NCBI GenBank assembly: GCA_035456405.1 | Contig: DATIDG010000021.1 | Span: 9,852 to 73,851, forward strand | Length of the DNA stretch: 64,000 nt | Direction: 5' to 3' | Origin: JAGVSZ01 sp035456405 | GTDB taxonomy: Bacteria; Pseudomonadota; Gammaproteobacteria; Burkholderiales; SG8-39 | In this document: positions 17,102 to 25,909 of the stretch, piece by piece | Position numbering within the stretch: the first letter of the stretch is position 1 | Layout of the letters: every line of letters begins with the position of its first letter | Made by a program: the position numbers and the translations under genes | The notes under the pieces: generated by a model | Told to the model about the DNA's origin: nothing | What the model saw: the letters and a program-made list of their open reading frames with translations, nothing else | The model's database searches: none

Positions 17102-18415
17102 GTGGAGTGGTACTGGGCGGCCGTCCTGCTCTTCGGCCTGTCGGTGCTCCTCATGTTCCTGGGGCTGCCGGTCGCGATCGCGTTCTTCGGCGCCAACCTC
17201 GTGGGCGCCGTGGTGTTCATGGGCGGCGAGCGCGGCATCTGGCAGGTGATCAACAACGGGTTCGGCGCGATCACGACCTTCGCGCTGGTGCCGATCCCGA
17301 TGTTCCTGCTGATGGGCGAGCTCTTCTATCACACCGGGCTCGCCACGCGGTTCTTCAATGCGGTCGACCGGCTGATGGGGAACGTGCCGGGGCGGCTCGC
17401 ATACGTCACGCTCGTCGGCGGCACCGCGTTTGCCGCGCCGGCCGGATCCAGCATGGGCGCGTGCGCGCTGCTCGGCTCGCTGATGGTCCCGGAGATGATG
17501 AAGCGGGGCTACAACAAGTACCTGTCGATGGGGCCGATCATGGGCGTCGGCGGCCTCGCGGTCATCATCCCGCCCTCGGCGCTGACGGTGCTGCTCGCCA
17601 CGCTCGGCCAGACCGACGTCGGGGACCTGCTTATTGCGGGCGTGATTCCGGGGCTGGTGCTCGCCCTCATGTACGGCGTGCTGATCTGGGGATGGACGGT
17701 GTTCGACCCGACCGCCGCCCCCGGCTACGTCGCCGAGCACGCCGACCGTGCGGAGCGCTGGCGGCTGATCGTCTTCGACATCGTGCCCATGGTTGCCGTG
17801 ATCGTCTTCTCGGTGATCATCATGATCGTCGGCTGGGCCACGCCGACCGAGGCGGCGGCACTCGGCGCGATGTCGATCGTGCTGCTGGCCGCGGCTTACC
17901 GCGGCCTCACCTGGGAATCGTTCAAGAAGTCCGTCGACGGCGCGCTGCGCGTGACGGTGATGTCGTTCCTTATCATCTTCGGGTCGGCGACGTTCGCCCA
18001 GCTCCTCGCCTTCTCGGGCGCCTCGAGCGGACTGATTCAGCACTTCCTTGGCTTCGAGCTCGCGCCGCTCGGCATGCTGCTCGTCATGATCGGCATCCTC
18101 TTCTTCCTGGGCTGTTTCATGGACCAGCTGTCGATGATGCTGCTCACCGCGCCGATCTTCTTCCCGCTCGCAAAGACGCTCGGCTTCGACCTGACGTGGT
18201 TCGGGTTGATCATGTTGCTCGCGCTCGAGATCGGCTACACGACGCCGCCGTTCGGCCTGCTGCTGTTCGTGATGAAGGGGGTCGCGCCGCCCGGCACGAC
18301 GATGCGCGACGTCTATCTGGCCGGCGCGCCGTTCATCGCCTGCGTGATGCTCCTCATCGCGCTGATCATCTTCTTCCCACCGATCGCGACCTGGCTGCCG
18401 CAGTTGTCCCGTTAG
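17102..18415 (+). CDS. dctM: TRAP transporter large membrane subunit (DctM)
   Basis: Sodium-coupled transport channel, 437 residues with about 12 membrane helices. DctM signatures include AFAAPAGSSMGACALLGS, MGVGGLAVIIPPSA and GCFMDQLSMMLLTAP. The start is GTG directly after dctQ. Its stop overlaps by four bases the stop of a convergent SnoaL-like gene, so transcription is expected to run into that gene in the antisense direction. Confidence 0.92.
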   Translation: MEWYWAAVLLFGLSVLLMFLGLPVAIAFFGANLVGAVVFMGGERGIWQVINNGFGAITTFALVPIPMFLLMGELFYHTGLATRFFNAVDRLMGNVPGRLAYVTLVGGTAFAAPAGSSMGACALLGSLMVPEMMKRGYNKYLSMGPIMGVGGLAVIIPPSALTVLLATLGQTDVGDLLIAGVIPGLVLALMYGVLIWGWTVFDPTAAPGYVAEHADRAERWRLIVFDIVPMVAVIVFSVIIMIVGWATPTEAAALGAMSIVLLAAAYRGLTWESFKKSVDGALRVTVMSFLIIFGSATFAQLLAFSGASSGLIQHFLGFELAPLGMLLVMIGILFFLGCFMDQLSMMLLTAPIFFPLAKTLGFDLTWFGLIMLLALEIGYTTPPFGLLLFVMKGVAPPGTTMRDVYLAGAPFIACVMLLIALIIFFPPIATWLPQLSR

Positions 18416-18795
18416 CCAAGCTTGCCGAGCGTCTCAGCGAGGTCGTTCCAGACCATCTGGTCGACGAGCTTGCCGTCGCGGACGGTGAAACGGTCGATGA
18501 AGCGGATGCTGAAATAGGGCGAGCCGTCGTTCAACTCGCCGTGCAGCGCGCCGAAGCAGTAGACGACCGCCGAGCCGTCGGGCTGGGCCGCAACGTCGAA
18601 CCGGTCGTAGGTCTTCAGCGCGCGCCTGTAGCGCGGCTTCGCCCAGTCGACCAGCGCTTCGAGCGTCTCGAAGCGCTTCCCGCCCGGGAACAGCATGAAG
18701 AATCCCGGCGCCAGCATCGCCTTCGCAGCCGCGAGATCGCGGCGCTCCATCGCGGCGAGATAGTCGCGGACAGTTTGTGCGGGGTCGTTCGTCAT
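18412..18795 (-). CDS. SnoaL-like (NTF2-fold) small protein
   Basis: 127 residues of an NTF2-like alpha+beta cone: VRDYLAAMERRDLAAAKAML at the start, SIRFIDRFTVRDGKLVDQMV near the end. Such proteins bind or isomerise small polar molecules, and many are uncharacterised. The ATG of MTNDPAQTV is chosen; longer upstream frames run into the tRNA. It is convergent and overlapping with dctM. Confidence 0.75.
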   Translation of the reverse strand: MTNDPAQTVRDYLAAMERRDLAAAKAMLAPGFFMLFPGGKRFETLEALVDWAKPRYRRALKTYDRFDVAAQPDGSAVVYCFGALHGELNDGSPYFSIRFIDRFTVRDGKLVDQMVWNDLAETLGKLG

Positions 18796-18853
18796 CGGGG
18801 CGCGATGCGGAGAGCGGAAGAGGGCGGGGCCGATGGTACAATGCGCGCCCCCC

Positions 18854-18943
18854 GGAGAGGTGGCAGAGTGGTCGAATGCGGCAGACTCGAAATCTGTTGT
18901 ACGGTTTACCGTACCGGGGGTTCGAATCCCTCCCTCTCCGCCA
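18854..18943 (+). tRNA. tRNA-Ser (CGA)
   Basis: 90 nt including the encoded CCA. The acceptor arm GGAGAGG pairs with CCTCTCC, the anticodon loop reads CT-CGA-AA, the long variable arm (TGTACGGTTTACCGTACC region) marks a class II serine tRNA, and the T loop is GGTTCGAATCC. The discriminator is G. It sits at the left edge of a repeat-bounded island. Confidence 0.96.
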
Positions 18944-18960
18944 GTCAATGTATATTAAGT

Positions 18961-19045
18961 GACTGATGCAAAATCAATAACTGCAGGTTTATCGACCCAG
19001 AATCATCACGATTACCCGGTCTGTTACCCGTGCTGATTGAACTCG
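18961..19045. repeat. Left copy of an 85-bp direct repeat
   Basis: Matches 31871-31955 in 81 of 85 positions, the differences being at repeat positions 8, 12, 50 and 51. It starts 17 bases after the CCA end of tRNA-Ser. Both copies contain two spaced TTACCCG units. The sequence is more AT-rich than its surroundings. Confidence 0.93.
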
Positions 19046-19085
19046 AGCTCTGGCTATCCCCGCGCCTCACCAGCCGCACGATTAC

Positions 19086-19145
19086 GAATGAAAAAGCTAC
19101 GAATTAGCAGTCCGAATTTCCTGCTTTACCCGTAGCTATTCATTC
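19086..19145. repeat. Imperfect long inverted repeat (about 24-bp arms)
   Basis: GAATGAA-AA-AGCTACG-...-AGCA on the left pairs imperfectly with the reverse complement of TGCTTTACCCGTAGCT...CATTC on the right, with a loop of about 12 nt. It lies just inside the left direct repeat and overlaps the end of a small minus-strand ORF. It could be a recombination site or a bidirectional terminator. Confidence 0.55.
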
Positions 19146-19317
19146 AGTCCTGATCCCCCAGCTCGCGCAACTTCTTCGCGACCTCGGCCGCCTCCACGCC
19201 CCGCCGTACGCAGTAGGCCCGCTTGCACTGTAGGAAACCCCGCAAGCGAATCCGGCCGACAGGTTCGGTTTCGTGAACGCTTATGGTGGAGACACCTTTA
19301 CCATTTCCTCTAACCAC
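19144..19317 (-). CDS. Possible small basic protein (57 aa)
   Basis: A GTG-started frame overlapping the end of the next ORF by 37 bases. The C-terminal two thirds (RLRGFLQCKRAYCVRRG then EAAEVAKKLRELGDQD) look protein-like: a two-Cys stretch followed by an amphipathic helix. No family recognised. The overlap with an upstream gene and an inverted repeat makes this uncertain. Confidence 0.3.
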   Translation of the reverse strand: MVRGNGKGVSTISVHETEPVGRIRLRGFLQCKRAYCVRRGVEAAEVAKKLRELGDQD

Positions 19318-19565
19318 AGGCGCGCAAGGCTCATCACAAAGGCGCGAGTCTCTTCAATCGTAGTAGGTGAATCCGGTAGCTTGCCCGGACTCTGTCTACC
19401 TGGATGTCGGTGGTACCCCGCCGTACCGATATGGCGACTTACCTCCGAGGTGTCTGCCCAACCTCGCTTCACAATTCCGTTTTGGCGCCCGAAAAACTCC
19501 ATGACATCGTATAAGTCAGCCCATGTGGGTGGTCGGCCAGGTAACAGCTTGAGCAGGTGCGTCAC
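19281..19565 (-). CDS. Small hypothetical protein (94 aa)
   Basis: ATG-started, with ordinary composition including several Trp, Tyr and His (LPGRPPTWADLYDVMEFF; SLARLWLEEMVKV). It has no signal peptide or membrane helix. It overlaps a further small frame at its 3' end. It is in the island next to tRNA-Ser and its codon use is less GC-extreme than the core genes, so it is probably part of the transferred segment. No function assigned. Confidence 0.45.
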   Translation of the reverse strand: MTHLLKLLPGRPPTWADLYDVMEFFGRQNGIVKRGWADTSEVSRHIGTAGYHRHPGRQSPGKLPDSPTTIEETRAFVMSLARLWLEEMVKVSPP

Positions 19566-19966
19566 ATCCTGCTTCGTTTCCGCGAGCCGCGTCCGTCATG
19601 GCGAGCTCGATCACGACGGTTCACGAATGTTTGCAGTTCACGGCCCATCCACGGATGTCGGGCTCATCCGGTGAGCCATACCGGTGAGCAGACTGCCGGC
19701 ATGCGCGACCAATCTCTCCAACCCGAATTCGCAGCAAACGCTCAACCGCCCGAGCACGCCGAGCTGCGGATGGCCACCGTCATCGCCGTCGCCGCTGCGG
19801 CGATCGTGTGCCCGACCGAGCAGGCGGGGGCAGTTCGACCCGGCCGCTGAGGCCGACGGTCAAGCAGGCGAGGTGTACGCACCCCCGATCATTAATGTTC
19901 TGGGAGGCGAGTCGACGGCGCGGAATGCCGTGATCCTCGCTGCAGCCAGCGAGAAGCGGACGTCGG
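19566..19966. other. Gap without a recognisable gene
   Basis: About 400 bases between the small ORF and the hydroxyacid dehydrogenase. Short open frames exist on both strands, including one with ELRMATVIAVAAAAI on the plus strand, but none reads as a recognisable protein. A short direct repeat (CCGGTGAGC, twice near 19668-19690) is visible. It may hold remnants of an older gene. Confidence 0.5.
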
Positions 19967-20929
19967 TCACGCCATTCCCAGGACCTCGGGATTCGCGCAC
20001 GCTTTGGGACGCTCTCCGCGAAGCACCCGGAGGACGTCCTCACCGGCGTCGGTAGCCATCCTCAACATGGCTTCATCGGTCAGCGCCGCACTATGCGGCG
20101 TCACGATGACGTTTTCGAGGTGCAAGAGCTGAAGGTCGCCTTGCGGCGGCTCCTGTTCCAGAACGTCGAGGGCTGCCCCGCGCAGATGGCCGGACTGAAG
20201 AGCCTGCGTCAGCGCGTCGGTGTCAACGAGAGCGCCACGTGCATGATTGATGAGGCAGGCGCCTGGCCTCATTTGGGAGAAGGCCCGAGCGTCAAGGAGG
20301 TGGTGCGTCTCCTGGGTGAGCGGCGTATGAAGCGTTACGAAATCGGCCTCGGCCAGAAGGCCGTCCAGGGAGCGAGGCTCCGCACCGCGAGCGCGGACCG
20401 TTTCGTGATCGAGGTGCGCATCAAACGCCAGGACACGCATCGAGAACGCGCTGCGGCAGATCTCGGCCACGCGCGCTCCGATCCGACCTAGGCCGACGAT
20501 GCCGATCGTCCGGCCACGGATATCGATCCCCATCATGCTGTCGCGCACGTTCCACCGCCCGGCACGCACGGCGCGATCGGCACGTGCGATCTCATGGCCG
20601 AGCATGATCATGGCCCCCAGCACGTGCTCGGCGACGGACTCGGTGTTGGCGTCGGGGGTGAAGACGACGGGGATTCCCAGCTCAGTGCACGTCTGGACCG
20701 GGATGTAGTCGAGCCCCACACCGTGACGCGCCACCACCCGGAGCTTTCGTCCCGCGCGAATCACGTCAGGGGTGATCGGCATGCGCACGAGCAGCGCATC
20801 GACGTCCAGGATTTCCCGCATCAGGTTCGGGATCGATGGATCCTGCAGCACGCGGACTTCCAGGTCCTGCGCGAGTCGAGCGTGGACGGCCGGGTGAATC
20901 GCATGCGTAATCAATAGGATAGGGCGCAT
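19967..20929 (-). CDS. D-2-hydroxyacid dehydrogenase (phosphoglycerate-dehydrogenase-like)
   Basis: NAD-dependent oxidoreductase of the D-isomer 2-hydroxyacid dehydrogenase family, about 320 residues from MRPILLITHA; an ATG at 20986 would add 19 residues but would begin inside the probable operator. The Rossmann motif is GIVGLGRIGARVAE, the catalytic Arg is in NHARGALVD, Glu in LDVLEQEPP and His in VTPHSAA. It is transcribed divergently from the GntR gene and shares its regulatory region, which links it to the same pathway, perhaps for reduction or oxidation of a 2-keto or 2-hydroxy acid product. Confidence 0.85.
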   Translation of the reverse strand: MRPILLITHAIHPAVHARLAQDLEVRVLQDPSIPNLMREILDVDALLVRMPITPDVIRAGRKLRVVARHGVGLDYIPVQTCTELGIPVVFTPDANTESVAEHVLGAMIMLGHEIARADRAVRAGRWNVRDSMMGIDIRGRTIGIVGLGRIGARVAEICRSAFSMRVLAFDAHLDHETVRARGAEPRSLDGLLAEADFVTLHTPLTQETHHLLDARAFSQMRPGACLINHARGALVDTDALTQALQSGHLRGAALDVLEQEPPQGDLQLLHLENVIVTPHSAALTDEAMLRMATDAGEDVLRVLRGERPKACANPEVLGMA

Positions 20930-20986
20930 TCGCGGCTCTGGGTCTCTGGTTGCAATCAGCGACAGTTGACGGCAGGCATCCTCCAT

Positions 20987-21015
20987 ACTAATAATTAGTA
21001 GACTAGTTGACTAGT
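20987..21015. promoter_or_regulatory. Palindromic operator candidate for the GntR regulator
   Basis: ACTAAT-A-ATTAGT (20987-20999) is a perfect palindrome about one central base. It is followed by two ACTAGT palindromes (21002-21007 and 21010-21015) eight bases apart. The cluster lies in the divergent intergenic region immediately before the GntR ATG, the usual place for an autoregulatory FadR-family site. Confidence 0.6.
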
Positions 21016-21024
21016 GCACCACAG

Positions 21025-21696
21025 ATGGCTACCTACCTACCCACGCCTCCTATCGATGCGTATCAGAGGATTAAGGAAGGCATTCTCGAGCGGCGCTATC
21101 AGCCCGGCCAGAAGCTCTCGGAGGCGAAGCTGGCCGCGGAACTGAAGCTTGGCCGTTCCCCGGTCCGGAGCGCCTTGAGCCGTCTCGAACGTGATGGCTG
21201 GGTCCGAGTCTTGCCGCAGAACGGCACATTCGTACGTGAGTTTTCGCCGGCCGAGGTCGCGGCGATGAGCGAGCTGCGGCTGCTCCTCGAGGCCCACGCG
21301 GCGAGCGTTGCCGCGTCGAAGGTGTCGCACGAGGAGCTCGCGGCACTGCGCGAGCGGTTTGAGGCCCTTAAAGCGAAGGGGGTCGAGCGGAACTTCAACG
21401 AGTTCCTGGCGCTCGACGATCTCTTCCACGGAATGGTGTATCGGGTTGCCGGGAACCCGTTCGTCACCAACATCCTGCAGAACCTCAGGGACCAGATTCA
21501 CTGGGTGCGGATCACCAACGCCAGCCTCCCGGGGCGCGTGGAGGAGTCGCTGCACGAAATGGATCGCGTCCTGCGCGCAATGGAACGTCGTGACTCGAGG
21601 GGCGCCGCCGAGGCCATGCGCCAGCACATTGGAAACATCGCGCTCTCCTTCGGCGCAGTTCCGGCCGGGCAGGATCGATCCGCCGATGCAGCCTGA
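21025..21696 (+). CDS. GntR-family regulator, FadR/FCD subfamily
   Basis: 223 residues. The N-terminal winged helix (KLAAELKLGRSPVRSALSRL) is the GntR DNA-binding domain. The C-terminal all-helical FCD domain has LRLLLEAHAASVAA and metal-binding-type residues (DDLFHGMVY; later MRQHIGNI), so a small organic acid is the likely effector. The ATG is chosen over a TTG six codons earlier because the TTG lies within the operator palindromes. Divergent to the hydroxyacid dehydrogenase and overlapping ridA by 11 bases, it most likely controls both directions. Confidence 0.87.
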   Translation: MATYLPTPPIDAYQRIKEGILERRYQPGQKLSEAKLAAELKLGRSPVRSALSRLERDGWVRVLPQNGTFVREFSPAEVAAMSELRLLLEAHAASVAASKVSHEELAALRERFEALKAKGVERNFNEFLALDDLFHGMVYRVAGNPFVTNILQNLRDQIHWVRITNASLPGRVEESLHEMDRVLRAMERRDSRGAAEAMRQHIGNIALSFGAVPAGQDRSADAA

Positions 21697-22102
21697 GTTC
21701 AAGCGCACGCTTGCAACGGGGGACGCGCCCGCCGGTCGCGGGCCCTTTCCGCAGGCGGTCCAGGTGGGGCCGCTCGTTTTCCTGTCCGGGCAGGGGCCGC
21801 TGTCGCCGCAGACGAACCAGCCCATCGCGGGCGGATTCGCGGAGCAGGTCCAGCAGACCTTCGAGAACGTCAAAGCGATTCTCCGGGCCGCGGGGTTGAG
21901 CCTTGAGCACGTCGTGAAGGTCACCGTCTATCTGACCGACATCGGTCGCGTGCCCGACTTCAACGTCCTCTACGAAGGTTTGATGCCGCGGCCGCATCCT
22001 GCGCGAACGCTTGTCCAGGCGGAGCTGCGCGGTATCGACGTCGAAATGGACGTCATCGCCGTTCACCCCCGGATCGCGTCGCTCATGCGGTCGGACATTT
22101 AG
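21686..22102 (+). CDS. RidA/YjgF-type enamine/imine deaminase
   Basis: 138 residues. RidA proteins hydrolyse reactive enamine or imine intermediates to keto acids and ammonia. The family pattern is present: GPFPQAVQVGPLVFLSGQ, FENVKAILRAAG, VVKVTVYLTD and an Arg in HPARTLVQAEL that binds the substrate carboxylate. The start overlaps the gntR end. Its place at the head of the hyuAB genes suggests that the pathway releases an imine or 2-amino-acrylate-like intermediate. Confidence 0.85.
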   Translation: MQPEFKRTLATGDAPAGRGPFPQAVQVGPLVFLSGQGPLSPQTNQPIAGGFAEQVQQTFENVKAILRAAGLSLEHVVKVTVYLTDIGRVPDFNVLYEGLMPRPHPARTLVQAELRGIDVEMDVIAVHPRIASLMRSDI

Positions 22103-22112
22103 GCGGCGAACC

Positions 22113-24185
22113 ATGTTTCTCGTCGGCACCGACATCGGGGGTACCTTCACTGACCTCTTCGCGATCGAGCTCGAGTCGGGGCGCGCGGTCACCGCGAAGG
22201 TACTGACTGATCATGACGACCCGACGAGCAGCGTCGCGAAGGGCCTCGCGCAGATGATCGCCTCGGGCGCCCTCCGCCCCGAGGCGATTGTCCGGGTGCT
22301 GCACGGCACGACGCTCGTGACCAACGCAGTGATCCAGCGGCGCGGCGCGAAGGCGGCGCTGCTCGTCACCCAGGGGTTCCGCGACGCGGTTGAGATCGGG
22401 ACCGAGCACCGGTTCGATCTGTACGACCTGGACATCGAGAAGCCCCGGCCCATCATTCCGCGGCACCTGCGTCGGCCGATCGGGGAGCGCGTCCTCGCAG
22501 ACGGATCCGTCGAGATCCCGCTCGACCGGTCACAGGCGAGATCGGAGATCGCGGCGCTTCTGTCCGAAGGCGTCGAGGCGATCGCCGTGTGCCTGCTCCA
22601 CGCGTTCCGGAATCCGTCGCACGAGCAAGCGCTGCGCGACCTCATCCGCGAGCTCGCGCCCTCGCTCCACGTCTCGCTCTCGTCGGAGGTCGCCCCCGAG
22701 ATCCGGGAATATGAGCGGGCCTCGACGACCTCGATCAATGCCTACGTCGCGCCCATCGTGGGGCCGTATCTTCGGTCGCTCCGCGAGCGGCTGGCGGACC
22801 ACGGTGTCAACGGCGCGCTGTTCGTCATGCAGTCGAACGGCGGCACGGCCATCCCCGAGACCGCGTCGCAGTTCCCGGTCCGGCTGCTCGAGTCGGGCCC
22901 CGCCGCAGGAGCGATCGGCGCGGCATACATCGCGCGAACGACCAAGCGAGCGAAGGTCCTCTTCTTCGACATGGGCGGGACCACCGCCAAAGCTTTCATC
23001 GTCGACGATGGCGCGCCCGTCGTCGCGCGCAAGCTCGAGGTCGCGCACGTCTACCGCTTCAAGCGGGGAAGCGGACTCCCGGTCCAGGTTCCCGCCGTGG
23101 ACATGATCGAGATCGGCGCGGGCGGCGGCAGCATCGCGCACATCGATCGACTCGGGTTGCTGAAGGTCGGCCCCCAAAGCGCCGAGTCCGATCCCGGCCC
23201 CGCCTGCTACGGGCTCGGAGGAACCCTGCCGACGGTGACCGACGCGGACCTGGTCCTCGGCTACATCGGCGCGGAGACCTTCCTCAGCGGCACGATGCGC
23301 CTGGACGTCGATGCGGCACGGCGGGCGATCTCGGACCATCTGGCCAGGCCGCTCGGGCTCTCCGTCGAGGAGGCGGCCTGGGGCATCCACCAGGTTGTGA
23401 ACGAGAACATGGCTTCGGCGGCGCGGGTGCATCTGCTGGAGCGTGGTCGCACGCCGAACGACTACAGCATGGTCGCGTTTGGCGGGGCGGGACCCACGCA
23501 TGCGTATGGCGTGGCTCGGGCACTGCGGCTGCGCGAGGTCATGGTGCCTTGGCAGGCGGGTGTCGGATCGGCCTTTGGCATGCTGTGTGCGCCGGTGGCC
23601 TTCGATCTTGCGCGCAGCTGGACCGTTGCGCTGGATGCGGCGCCGTGGCGGGAGATTGCGGCAGTTCTAAAGGAGATGGTCCGGGACTGCCGCCGGAAGG
23701 TCGCCGAGGCCGGCGTGCCGGACGATCAGATCGTGACGGTGCGCTCGGCGGACATGCGCTATCGCGGCCAGGGTCACGAGGTTCAGGTGGACCTCGAGGG
23801 GCTCTCCTGGCCGGATGTCCGTGCCGACGAGGTGCTCGCGCGCTTTCGGGGCGAGTACGAGCGCCTAAATGCGGTCAAGGGCCTCGACGCACCGGTCGAC
23901 TTCATCACCTGGCGCGCGAGCGCCCGTGGACCGATTCCCGAGTTGCCGCTGAATGCGAACGCCTCACGGGGCCATGGAGGCGGCCGCTCGGTGCGCAACG
24001 TGTACTTCGACGAAAAGCAGGGGTTCGTCGAGAGCCTGGTTGTACCGGGAGCGTCGCTGAAGCCCGCGGAAATCGTGCTCGGTCCTGCGCTGATCGAGCT
24101 CGGGGACGCGACGATCACGGTGGGACGGGGTGCCCGGGCGCAGATGCGCGAGGACGCGCTTGTCGTGGTCAGCCTCGCCGGCTGA
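22113..24185 (+). CDS. Hydantoinase/5-oxoprolinase-type subunit A (HyuA)
   Basis: 690-residue ATP-dependent subunit of a hydantoinase/oxoprolinase-like amidohydrolase. The N-terminal ASKHA motif GTDIGGTFTD (residues 5-14) is diagnostic. The second ATP-binding region FFDMGGTTAKAFI and GGAGPTHAYGVA follow in the expected order. Members cleave the ring amide of hydantoins, oxoproline, or act as acetone or acetophenone carboxylase subunits; the substrate is not determined here. It begins ten bases after ridA. Confidence 0.88.
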   Translation: MFLVGTDIGGTFTDLFAIELESGRAVTAKVLTDHDDPTSSVAKGLAQMIASGALRPEAIVRVLHGTTLVTNAVIQRRGAKAALLVTQGFRDAVEIGTEHRFDLYDLDIEKPRPIIPRHLRRPIGERVLADGSVEIPLDRSQARSEIAALLSEGVEAIAVCLLHAFRNPSHEQALRDLIRELAPSLHVSLSSEVAPEIREYERASTTSINAYVAPIVGPYLRSLRERLADHGVNGALFVMQSNGGTAIPETASQFPVRLLESGPAAGAIGAAYIARTTKRAKVLFFDMGGTTAKAFIVDDGAPVVARKLEVAHVYRFKRGSGLPVQVPAVDMIEIGAGGGSIAHIDRLGLLKVGPQSAESDPGPACYGLGGTLPTVTDADLVLGYIGAETFLSGTMRLDVDAARRAISDHLARPLGLSVEEAAWGIHQVVNENMASAARVHLLERGRTPNDYSMVAFGGAGPTHAYGVARALRLREVMVPWQAGVGSAFGMLCAPVAFDLARSWTVALDAAPWREIAAVLKEMVRDCRRKVAEAGVPDDQIVTVRSADMRYRGQGHEVQVDLEGLSWPDVRADEVLARFRGEYERLNAVKGLDAPVDFITWRASARGPIPELPLNANASRGHGGGRSVRNVYFDEKQGFVESLVVPGASLKPAEIVLGPALIELGDATITVGRGARAQMREDALVVVSLAG

Positions 24186-24205
24186 CGGAAAACGGAGGTC
24201 AGGAC

Positions 24206-25870
24206 ATGGCAGCGAGTTTTCCGCCCTATCTCCTCGAGATCCTGTGGAACCGGCTGCTTGCGCTCGCGGAGGAGCAAGGCCAGGTTCTGATGCGAACCGC
24301 TTTCTCGACGATCGTCCGCGAGGCCGGTGACCTCTCGGCGGCGATCTTCGACCGCAGGGGGCGGATGGTGGCCCAGGCGCGCACGGGCACGCCGGGGCAT
24401 GTCAACACGATGGCGCTGGGGATGCGGTTCTTCCTCGAGGCGTTCCCGCTGGACTCCATCGATCCGGGCGACGTGCTGCTCTCGAACGATCCCTACAGGC
24501 TTGCCGGGCAACTCAACGACATGTGCCTCGTGACTCCGGCGTTCCACAAGGGTCAGTGCGTCGGATTCTTCGCGAGCTGCTGTCACATGGTGGATGTCGG
24601 TGGCGTCGGGCTGACCGCGGATGCGCGCAACGTGTTCGAGGAGGGGTTGCACGTTCCGTTCTGCAAGTTTCTCGTCCGCGGTGCCGAGAACCGCGACGTG
24701 TTCAACTTCATCCGCGCCAACGTCCGTACCCCGCGAGAGGTGATGGGGGATCTTTACGCACAGGTCGCGGCCGGAGAGGTCGGGGCGCGGCGCCTTGCAC
24801 AGCTCCTCGAGGAGTTCGACCTCCCCGACATCGAGTCGCTCTCCGATGAGATCGTGAATCGATCCGAGGCCGCGGTGCGCGCCGCGGTCCAGTCGTTTCC
24901 GGAGGGCAGGTTCCGGTACGGCTGCGAGAACGACGGCTTCGAGAAACCGCTCCACATCCAGGTCGAGATCTTCCGGGACGCCGATCGCCTCGTCGTCGAC
25001 TTCGATGGCACGGACCCCAGCGTCGACCGCGGTATCAACGTGCCGCTTGCGTACACGACCGCCTACTCGTGCTACGCGGTCAAGTGCGTGATCGCGCCCG
25101 ATGTGCCGAACAACGAGGGCAGCTTTCTTCCGATCGAAATCCGCGCGCCGCGGGGTTCACTGCTCCACCCGGTCCATCCGGCCCCGACCGCCGCGCGCCA
25201 CATCATCGGCCACTTTCTGCCGACCGTCGTGTTCGGCGCGCTCGAGCAAGCGCTTCCCGAGCGGGTACCCGCCGACAGCGCAGCCGGCCTGTGGGTGACG
25301 CAGCTCTGGGGCTTCGTGCGTCCCGACGAACCGTTCGCCTTCGCGTTCTTCTCCTGCGGCGGGATGGGGGCGAGACGCGACAAAGACGGGCTGTCGGTGA
25401 CGTCGTTCCCGAGTGGGATCCAGAACGTCGCGACGGAGGTCATTGAGTCCGCCTCGCCGGTCGTCATGCGGCAGCGCGAGCTCCGGCCGGACTCGGGAGG
25501 GGGCGGGCGGTATCGGGGCGGGCTCGGACAGGTCGTTCGGTTCGAAGTTCGATCTCACGGCGCGTGCACGCTGTCGGGAATGTACGACCGTGTCCGGTTC
25601 GCACCGCGAGGCACTCAGGGCGGGCGCAGCGGCGCTCCCGGTGCGGTGCTTGGAGGGGCGGGGCGGGTGCTTCCTTCCAAGGGGCGCGTCACGATTGATT
25701 CGGGGGAGCTCATCACGCTCGAGTTGCCCGGCGGGGGTGGTTTTGGAGATCCGCGCGAGCGTCCGCGTGATGCGATCGAGTCGGATCTGCTGGAAGGGTA
25801 CGTGACGCGGGCGGAAGCTGAGCGGTTGTATGGAAGCACGGGGCAGGCTGGTTCGAAAGCGACGGAGTGA
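24206..25870 (+). CDS. Hydantoinase/5-oxoprolinase-type subunit B (HyuB)
   Basis: 554-residue partner of HyuA. Signature stretches are LEILWNRLLALAEEQG, TAFSTIVREAGDLSAAIF, GDVLLSNDPYR and, near the end, GGGGRYRGGLGQVVRF and LPGGGGFGDPRERP. It catalyses ring opening with HyuA. The start is set by CGGAGGTCAGG seven bases before the ATG. The island has no carbamoylase or third (gamma) subunit, which argues against an acetone-carboxylase type complex. Confidence 0.88.
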   Translation: MAASFPPYLLEILWNRLLALAEEQGQVLMRTAFSTIVREAGDLSAAIFDRRGRMVAQARTGTPGHVNTMALGMRFFLEAFPLDSIDPGDVLLSNDPYRLAGQLNDMCLVTPAFHKGQCVGFFASCCHMVDVGGVGLTADARNVFEEGLHVPFCKFLVRGAENRDVFNFIRANVRTPREVMGDLYAQVAAGEVGARRLAQLLEEFDLPDIESLSDEIVNRSEAAVRAAVQSFPEGRFRYGCENDGFEKPLHIQVEIFRDADRLVVDFDGTDPSVDRGINVPLAYTTAYSCYAVKCVIAPDVPNNEGSFLPIEIRAPRGSLLHPVHPAPTAARHIIGHFLPTVVFGALEQALPERVPADSAAGLWVTQLWGFVRPDEPFAFAFFSCGGMGARRDKDGLSVTSFPSGIQNVATEVIESASPVVMRQRELRPDSGGGGRYRGGLGQVVRFEVRSHGACTLSGMYDRVRFAPRGTQGGRSGAPGAVLGGAGRVLPSKGRVTIDSGELITLELPGGGGFGDPRERPRDAIESDLLEGYVTRAEAERLYGSTGQAGSKATE

Positions 25871-25909
25871 TCGTTTGGAATTGCCAATGCGACAGAAAAG
25901 GAGCGCAAC

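Noticed and set aside
16621..18966. 781-codon frame overlapping dctQ, dctM and tRNA-Ser
   Set aside because: It runs through real transport genes in another frame, has shadow-type composition and reads straight through a tRNA.
18854..19045. Island as a classical tRNA-integrated genomic island
   Set aside because: The direct repeat does not include the tRNA 3' end and there is no integrase, so this is stated only as a possibility.
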